Source: Eudorina sp. 2006-703-Eu-15
Lineage: Eukaryota > Chlorophyta > Chlorophyceae > Chlamydomonadales > Volvocaceae
NCBI GenBank assembly: GCA_003117195.1
Contig: BDSI01000053.1
Location: 62,001-126,000 of the forward strand
Length of the DNA stretch: 64,000 bases
Reading direction: 5' to 3'
The translations under genes were made by a program, and so were the position numbers. Shown here piece by piece: positions 57,576 through 64,000 of this stretch; the stretch's first letter is position 1; the number at the start of each line of letters is the position of its first letter. The notes beneath the pieces were generated by a model, which was given only the letters and a program-made list of their open reading frames with translations, searched no databases and was not told the DNA's origin.

Positions 57576-58382
57576 CTATCTTGGCTGGAGTCGCCGCTAC
57601 GTCTTGAAGGGTCTATATTCCAACTTTTCCAGGCCAAAATGGTTTCCAGCTGTGCGGTCGTATGCTGATACCGATTTCGTTTCCGATGCGACCTAACGCA
57701 ATTACCTCGCGGGCACCTGTTCACATCCGAACGCACCTAAACCTTACCTAGAGATACCACTCCTGACTCAAATGGACTCTAATAGATTATGTCGATGTTG
57801 CCTTGCGACCAAGACTTGGACATGCTCATGGCAATTTGTCACTTGCCACTGTGCACAAGATGCAGCCGCTCCACATATAACATGTTGATGAAGGTAACAT
57901 CCAAGCAGATTTATCCCATGTCCGAAAGGGGATCACTGTTCTGAAGGACGGAAAGGCGATGTCGGCTGCCTAATAAGCCTTGTGCTCAATAGGCTCCGAG
58001 CCCGGCCAGCGCGTCACATAAAGCAAGCTGAAGTGCCTGCCAAGGGTCGTCTTTGCGTCCAACATCAACCTAGGACCCATAAGCTGCGTGTAGCTGTTGT
58101 GTATTCAGGTGTGGGTCTGCACTTACAGGGTTTATGGTGCAAAGTAAATGGTGATGATATATTCTTATTTGTTGTAATTGTATGGACCTGTGAAGCAATA
58201 GTTTTGTGCCCCAACGACAACGTCGTCGCAACGTCGTACTATGCAGAAATATGAGGAGCTTTTGCAAAATAACGACATGACAAGATAGCCAAATTAATTT
58301 CCTACCATCATTTGTTCGGACTCTGTCCAAGTAAACACGGTTGGCTTGCCTGAAAACCGCTGCTGTCACACCCGAACACTAA
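57576..58382. other. Low-copy, less GC-rich flank of the array; no gene seen
   Basis: The satellite ends abruptly at GGCAG and is followed by non-repetitive, comparatively AT-rich DNA. I found no reading frame with coding character, no RNA gene and no transposon ends. Because recognisable satellite reappears at 58,383, the segment may be an insertion in, or a rearranged edge of, the ancestral array. Confidence 0.5.
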
Positions 58383-58451
58383 CGGGCCTTGCAACAACAC
58401 GCGGAGGGCCACCTGCAGTGCATGATGTTCGTACTGTGAGTACCGCAACAT
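58383..58451 (+). repeat. Decayed satellite scrap beyond the array
   Basis: CGGGCCTTGCAACAACACGC and GGAGGGCCACCTGCAG, then TGCATGATG and GAGTACCGCAACA, align with the satellite segment that ends the array at 57,531-57,575 and its continuation. It has several substitutions and small indels. An old remnant of a formerly longer array, or a duplicated edge. Confidence 0.7.
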
Positions 58452-58536
58452 TATCCTTGCATCCTTCATCACCCTCCCGTTCGTCCGAACCTCGAGTCGC
58501 CCGCGCGCGTTCACCACCCGGAGGCGACATCCGCAG

Positions 58537-58593
58537 GCGCGCGCACCAACACCCTGTACGCCGGTAATTCGCGGGGACTCCTCCCCTGACGAG
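58537..58593 (+). repeat. Dispersed repeat of about 55 bp, copy 1
   Basis: It runs from GCGCGCACCAACACC to TCCCCTGACGAG and includes GGTAATTCG and GGGGACTCCT. It matches 60,095-60,146 with a few differences. Its nature is unknown; it may be a scrap of an unrecognised mobile element. Confidence 0.6.
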
Positions 58594-60094
58594 CCCTCCG
58601 TCCGCCGCGTCCCCGTGGCCCGCGTCCCCAGCCGCACCCTGCAGCTCCAGGGTGACCCCCGCTGAGCAGATGGACCCCGGGCACGGCAACTGCAACTGCA
58701 GCGGTGATGGCCTGACGGCCAACCCCGCCGACTGCGACGGAGACGGCGGACAGGATGGAACCGACCCCGCACGACCCTTTCCGCGGCACCGGGAACAATA
58801 CCCGACTGCACTCCGCGACGTATTGCAACGGTCGCGCGGGCCCTTGTATATTCTCACGCACTCCTTCACATCTCGTGGTTCTATGCCCTTGAGTTAAGGT
58901 GTTGAGAAACACCGGGTCAATGTCTATGGTAGCAACGTGCATGGCTCCTTACTGTTGCAGCGGCAAGGCCTGGCAAGCCACGTCTGAAGTCTGGACGGTC
59001 GCATACGGCAGGGGCCGATATCGCAGGATGGATGGTGACTCCGCACCCACCGCCCCGCGCTCCGCCTGTGCGTGGCACCGTCTGGTGCACACCAACTCGC
59101 TCGTCCTCGGACCCACCTCCGACAGACCCCACTGCAGCACCTGTTCCTTCGCCTCCTCATGCGTAAGAGCGACTTGCACGAGAACGGGGATACGGCCCTC
59201 CGACCGGGGAAAGGGGACGGTCCATGTTGGGCGACAGCTGTGCTGCCCCTCCCGTCGTAGTACTCGGCCGCCCCACCCAGCTTTCTGTGCTGGCGAACAT
59301 CCCGTTTGAGACGTCCCCTCAGCGGCCGCGGCGCGCCAGGGCCAGGACCAGGGCGCAACCCGCGCTGCCAGCCCCAATCCAGAGCGCCGGCTCCACTGCC
59401 CGGCGGCGGGTCCGCCTGATCACTGTGCGGAGGTCGGCGTCCCCCGGGTGCCAACCGGGGGGAGAGGGTAGAGGCAATTGGTAGACGTATTGGACCGGAA
59501 CAACGAACAATTACTGTCTACGGCCGAAGCAATCGCCGCGCTGTGCAGCGCTGAGGCGGGCCTCATCCCCTCCCTCTTCCGTCTCCCTGGAGTGTCAGCA
59601 TCGGAATCTTGACCGTGACCACGCGGCATCATTACGCGACCCAACTGCCACCTAACGACCGCCCGAAACCGCGCGCCGTGCCGCAGGTAGCGGGCGGACC
59701 GGGACTTGGAAAAGGCAGGCGCCAGTGCCGTACGTACGACGCTCACCTGCAGCAGACGCCGCAGCTCGTAGTCCCCGATCCGGCCGCCCCTGGAGCTGTC
59801 GCCGTACCTACATACGCACACGGCCGCGGGACGACGGCAGACGCCCCCCATGGGTCGAACGCAGCCGAACGCAGCCGACCAAGCCCAGCCCGCACAGCGC
59901 TCCACACTTACTAACCCGCAGTCGCTTAGGCCCTCCCTACCTTCGGTCGTCACCCAACAACGGTAGAGATGGCTTCAGCGACTGCTGGGAGGGGCCCCCA
60001 TGTGGCTCCAAGTAGTTTTGGATATGCCCGGGTTTGTTTCTGGGTTTGAAGTTTTTGACCCCCCCATGCATGTGGCTGCGTCTTTGACCCTTAA
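58594..60094. other. No supported gene
   Basis: This is GC-rich low-copy sequence. Several frames of 100-180 codons are open on both strands, as expected at this GC content. None shows a recognisable domain, splice-site pattern or better codon use than its antisense, so none is called. Confidence 0.5.
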
Positions 60095-60146
60095 CCGCGC
60101 GCACCAACACCTGTCGGTAATTCGAGGGGACTCCTACCCTGACGAG
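60095..60146 (+). repeat. Dispersed repeat of about 55 bp, copy 2
   Basis: It matches 58,537-58,593: GCGCGCACCAACACC, CGGTAATTCG, GGGGACTCCT and CCTGACGAG. It is followed by sequence not shared with copy 1. Confidence 0.6.
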
Positions 60147-60420
60147 TCCAATAACGGACGGTGTACCCAGGGACCGCATCCAACATTTCAGGCTATGCTT
60201 GAAGGGGGTAAGGATTGCCAGCGTTTCAAGGGGCCGCAGGCGAGAGGGTACGGTCGCAGGCACATTGCTTTGTGGGATGGGTGGCGAGGCCACCGGTGCA
60301 GCCTGCCGTTCCAGCGTCACTCCAACCCATCGTGCCGGAGCCTGCGTCGCCACGTCAGGACACTCAAGGCTACCTGTCACTACCTGTCCCTCCGCCGCCG
60401 TGCTCTCCCTCCCCAGCTTG

Positions 60421-61745
60421 CCCGTGCAGCTGGAGGAGTACCTCGCTTGGGTGCGGGCCGCTCAACACCGCCGCCTCACATAAGCGCTTGCACAGGCAAT
60501 GGATGAGTCCGCGGCCCTGCGGCAGAAGGTCGAGGACCTGACGGCGGCGGCGCGCGCCAGTGGCGACGCGGCGCGGCCGTCATCGATGCAGATGCAGCAG
60601 CAGCTGGCGCAGGTGAGGAGAGGCGATGTTTCTTTCTTGTGCTGCCTGTGAGCCGTCCTTGCTGTCCTTGCCTTGGTTGGGGCATCAACGTAAAGTTGGA
60701 TAGCTATGCGGGTGCAGTGTTCCTGAGAGGATACGGTAAGTCCAAGCACGTGTCTTGCCATCCCGCAGACCCCGGAGGAGGCCCAGGTGGGGCTGCGGAC
60801 GGTCCGAGCTTGAGCGGGAGCGCTGTCAGCGGCGTCGGAGGCGCAAGCGGAGGTGGTCAGGCTCGACTTATGGGCAATAAGGCAATGTTTCAGCGGCTGC
60901 CTACACAGTTTGGAAAGGTGGCAATGGCAGTGCCGGCGGCGTCGGCCGTGTTGGCGTCGTCGTTCGCCGCCATCCGGCCAACACAGCGGAAGGACGGTGC
61001 AGCTCGCGGGAGGGGTGGCGCGGCTTGCCTTGGCGCGTGGGTCACCGACCATCCCAAGATCGCCGACGCTCGGGCGCCTGTCGGCCTGGAGGGGAACTTG
61101 GGGCTGCGGTGCAGTGCGGACCACCAACCGCATCCCAACCAGCAGCGGTGGCGGCTGGCGACATGCACCACCCGAGTCGCCGGCGCTGGAAGCACCACAG
61201 CCGGCGCTGGAAACTGGACGGACCGCAGCCGGCGTTGGACCGTGCCTACTCCCAGTGGGGACGAGGCGCGGCTTTGGGACGAGCTGCTGCAGCTGCTGAA
61301 TGCGGGCTGAGGCCAGCGGCGGCAGCCAGAGGCGTGGCAGCGGGAGAGGCTGCCACAGCGTCAACGCAGCGGCGGTGCGGGCGCCGCGGCTGCTGCCGCT
61401 GCCGTACACCGGCAGTGATGGGGACTCATCCGCAGGCGCAGCTGCGGTCATGCAGCTGGACCGCACTGCTGGTGGTGCGGCCTCATCATCCGCAGGACCA
61501 GCCATGTAGAGCGAGGGGCGCAAGGAGGTGCTGCGGCGCGCGGTGGCGCTCATCTCGCAGCTGACCGACCGCGCAGAACCGCAAGCTGGACGAGCTGCTG
61601 CTCAAGGGTGCGGCTGGCGCGCAACCGCCTCCGTCGGCGGTGCAGCCGGACCCGCTGGTCGCGCAGATTCAGGCTCTGCAGCGGGAGAATGCGGAGCTAA
61701 ATGAACTGCGCGATGCTGCAGTGCTTTTGACGAGTTGGGGCGGTA
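60421..61745 (+). pseudogene. Decayed coding relic of a coiled-coil protein
   Basis: From about 60,421 the plus strand reads LPVQLEEYLAWVRAAQHRRL, then a TAA (60,481-60,483), then in the same frame MDESAALRQKVEDLTAAARA and MQMQQQLAQ, followed by GTGAGG, a plausible 5' splice site. Further on, about 61,507-61,730 reads in pieces KEVLRRAVALISQLTDR, KLDELLLKG and LVAQIQALQRENAELNEL, a heptad pattern with leucines. The pieces are separated by stops and by at least one frameshift near 61,575. The family is not recognised: a host structural protein or a Gag/ORF1-type protein are both possible. A long open frame on the opposite strand (60,462-61,553) is low complexity and is taken as its shadow. Confidence 0.45.
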
Positions 61746-63000
61746 CTAGAGGGGCTCGACCGGCGGCGCTTGCTGGCGATGTGGTGTGCGGACGCTCGCT
61801 ATAAGGTGACTACCGTATGGGCGGTATGTCACAAGGGGAACCGGAATAAAAAGGTGCCGGGTGCCCACACTCGGGCGTGTGGCGTGTGCTGGGCGTGGGT
61901 CTGTGGTCGAACGAGAGCAGAGCCCAGTCATCATCACGCAGTGCATCATGGTGTGGCTCCGCCACCCCATGCGGTGGCCCCGCCACCCCATGCGGTGGCC
62001 CCGCCACTTAATTCGGTGGGTCTGGTGCGGTTATCAGGAGGGGCAACCCTGGCGCGTCAGCAACCTGGCGTGTTGGCCGGTATGGCTGCATGAACCCCCG
62101 TGGGTGATGGAAGATGGGTGCGCAGTCCTTGGTAGGGTTGATGATACGAGTACGAGGCGCCTACGAACCTGTCTGGGTCCGTTGGAACGCCCGGTCGGGA
62201 ATAAGGGTCCACCTTGTACGGTTATAATGTGGTGGCTGGTGGCTGGCCTCACACGGGTGGCGGGTGGTGTACAGCCTCATCACCTATTCCCCACTTACGC
62301 AACAGTCCATGACTAAGCGCACTATTAGCAATGTATTCCTCATCACGAGCGTGGACAGTGTTTGCTTTGTGTTGATTTGGCGGTGGAGAACAGCTTCAGT
62401 CTGGAGTCAGGGTGGCGCTGTGCAGCGCTGGAAGGACCGGACCCTAGTCCCATTGAGAGGCAACGAACTGTCGCCCGTGTGGATGCGGTGTCAATGGGAA
62501 GGCTGCAAGCGAGCTTTGCATCATTGGTCTGCTTGGTTTCACCCGCATTACGACGAGCAACTGAAATGACGTACGGGGACACGGACGGAAGGGAGTCCAG
62601 CTCCAATCGGGACTTCATCATGCATTCCAACGTGCGCGGGTAGGCCAACTCCGTGCAGAAAACGACTGGGAGGAGGGAGGCGTGAAGGACGTGCTGTTTG
62701 GTTGACATGCCATGTACGGGAGGTAGGCCGGTGCACCCCAGGAGCGTACGGGATCGATGTCAGCGTTTGCGTTACCGGCTGCACAACCTAGCGCGACCCA
62801 CATCAACCGTCTAAAAGGATGGTCCCGCCAATCAACAGGCTGTAAAGTTGGGGACTTCATGTAGGAAATGAAGACATTTATGCCCTGCCTTACAGAAGCC
62901 CAGCTGGCAAAGTGCGCCTGGTGGCGACCGTTGCGGCGCAACGGTCGTATCGTAAACGTGCAACCCAGAGTCACAGTCCGCTCACACGCACAAAAGAACG
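61746..63000. other. No supported gene; intergenic
   Basis: I see no coding frame with a recognisable domain on either strand. A short tandem repeat lies at 61,960-62,019. TATAATGTGG at 62,223-62,232 resembles a TATA element but is about 900 bp from the lipase start, so no promoter is called. Confidence 0.5.
61960..62019 (+). repeat. Short tandem repeat, 21 bp unit, about 3 copies
   Basis: CGCCACCCCATGCGGTGGCCC occurs at 61,960-61,980 and 61,981-62,001, followed by a diverged third copy (CGCCACTTAATTCGGTGGG). Each unit contains CCACC...GGTGG, so each could form a small hairpin. Confidence 0.8.
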
Positions 63001-63128
63001 CCCAAACTTAATACGGTATTAACACCATTAATTATTATTATTGCAGTTCTTTTGCCTGCAAATGGCTCGAATTTGCAGTACGGACAGGTCTGACGTGTTT
63101 CCATAACTATATTCACGAAGGCAACTCA
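63001..63128 (+). promoter_or_regulatory. AT-rich leader/promoter region of the lipase gene
   Basis: There is a sharp drop in GC just before the lipase start: TTAATACGGTATTAA (near-palindromic) and CATTAATTATTATTATTGCAG. The TTATTGCAG at 63,038-63,046 would also serve as a 3' splice site of a leader intron. Position and composition are the only evidence; the transcription start is not visible. Confidence 0.3.
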
Positions 63129-63951
63129 ATGTTCCCCGTCATTTACTCCCTTAACCATACGAGGATGGTCACTATGGCGTATAACGATAACATGCGGCTA
63201 GCCCGCAAGGGGGGCAAAGCGGACCTCTCGACCCGCTTGTTTGGTTTCATGACAAACGTGGCCATGCTGGCGCTCTGGAAGGTCCTTTGGGCCATAAGCT
63301 TGCCAATTGGCAAGATTATTGCGCTGAACTTATGGCTCGGGAAGAGCCTGCTGACACTCGCGATACATTTCGAGCACCAAGTGCTGAAGGCAATAGGCTG
63401 GCTATCTTCTCCAGCCTTGCCGCCTCACGCAAAGCTAGCTCGTGCTTACAAGCGAAACATGGGCGCTGACGTTAAGAACTGGCACCTGGGGCTCGGTAAG
63501 TTGGACTCCCCCAACCCAGACCGTTGCCAGGTCAGCACTGCTGAACCGGTATGCGCGGTCAAGGCAGCAGCTGCGCTCTTCTAATGTGTTTCAAAATTTT
63601 CCTCTTTTCAGCTACGATCCTCGCACTCGGCGTCGTCACCAGCGCAGCGAAGAAATGGCAGGAGCGCATGGACGCCCGCCACAGGAAGCGCGCGGCTTTG
63701 CGGAGGCTGCTTGCAGCAGCGAGCAGCTACGAGCAGTGGCGAGAAGTTGCACAGCAGCTATACGCTCTGGACGAAGCGAACATGCCGGCCGGAGACGTTT
63801 CTACCCGTCGTGCCGCGCGGCTTTATGACCGGAAGCTGTTATTGGAGAAGACAAACCACCTGCGCTCAATACGGGCCACGGGAAATGTGAAGGAAATTAT
63901 GTTGGCGCTGCGCACGGACCTCATTCGCAATATAGCCAACATCGCCAAGAG
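63129..63951 (+). CDS. SDP1-like patatin-type triacylglycerol lipase, first two exons (partial)
   Basis: Exon 1 is 63,129-63,495 and exon 2 is 63,612-63,951, separated by a 116 bp phase-1 GTAAG...TTTTCAG intron; a second intron probably starts at GTGCGCG (63,952). Exon 1 encodes a hydrophobic N-terminus (about residues 40-90). Exon 2 gives ILALGVVTSAAKKWQERMD, SYEQWREVAQQLYALDE, RLYDRKLLLEKTNHLRSI and IMLALRTDLIRNIANI. This is the DUF3336 pattern found before the patatin domain in plant SDP1 and yeast Tgl3/4/5 lipases, which hydrolyse storage triacylglycerol at the lipid-droplet surface. The patatin GxSxG serine and Asp lie beyond the window, so activity cannot be judged. The start could be ATG 63,129 or the in-frame ATGGCG at 63,174, which has the better context. 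It lies about 5.5 kb from the satellite array. Confidence 0.75.
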
Positions 63952-64000
63952 GTGCGCGTGACATTACCACAGCGTCGGGAAGCTTGGCCGATGGTCGCAA

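Noticed and set aside
58308..58942. Overlapping minus-strand frames of 140-170 codons
   Set aside because: Three overlapping frames are open together, and part is satellite scrap and dispersed repeat; no domain is recognised.
60462..61553. 363-codon minus-strand frame
   Set aside because: Low-complexity Ala/Arg/Ser/Pro translation; the opposite strand gives heptad-like helices. Treated as the antisense of the coiled-coil relic.
1..64000. Telomeric repeats, which would make the region subtelomeric
   Set aside because: No TTTAGGG- or TTTTAGGG-type tandem run is visible in either orientation.

Overview
The window reads as nuclear DNA of a GC-rich green alga (chlorophyte), most likely a heterochromatic centromere- or pericentromere-like region. 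The evidence is an L1-type LINE with poly(A) tails nested into itself, a long tandem satellite, and one recognisable plant/algal gene start at the right edge: a SUGAR-DEPENDENT1 (SDP1)-type triacylglycerol lipase with a short GT-AG intron. There are no bacterial features.

1-25,367 is a nest of one LINE family in both orientations. Almost every piece is 5'-truncated. The 3' end of the family is diagnostic: a C-terminal zinc-finger ORF, a stop, about 1 kb of T/G-rich 3' UTR, then TCAG plus a pure A-run. The largest copy (minus strand, 3439-8578) keeps the end of an apurinic-type endonuclease, a complete reverse transcriptase core with both catalytic motifs, a Pro-rich linker and a zf-RVT-like C-terminus, but is frameshifted and interrupted. 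Several insertions have shrunk to 0-30 nt of LINE plus the A-run, and most of these still have 4-6 bp target duplications. Where host and guest can be assigned, guests lie mostly antisense to the host LINE. A second, about 190 bp SINE-like element (8695-8885 and 32,546-32,739) ends in the same TCAG-poly(A).

25,368-57,575 is dominated by a satellite with a period of about 1.49 kb. Two units lie on the minus strand (25,368-28,031). A 1.5 kb LINE copy sits at the orientation switch (28,045-29,533). About 18 periods follow on the plus strand. One further monomer lies inside the LINE nest at 20,498-21,859. Each unit has a mixed-composition part of about 0.5-0.6 kb and a CGG-rich part of about 0.9 kb that contains three related sub-repeats. 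The long reading frames in the array follow from this composition and are not treated as genes.

57,576-63,128 is low-copy DNA leaving the array: a decayed satellite scrap, a dispersed repeat of about 55 bp, a broken coiled-coil coding relic and no intact gene. From 63,129 the 5' part of the SDP1-like lipase gene runs off the right edge.

The most interesting reading is that LINE nest plus satellite form a Zepp/ZeppL-type centromere. This is inferred from architecture only.
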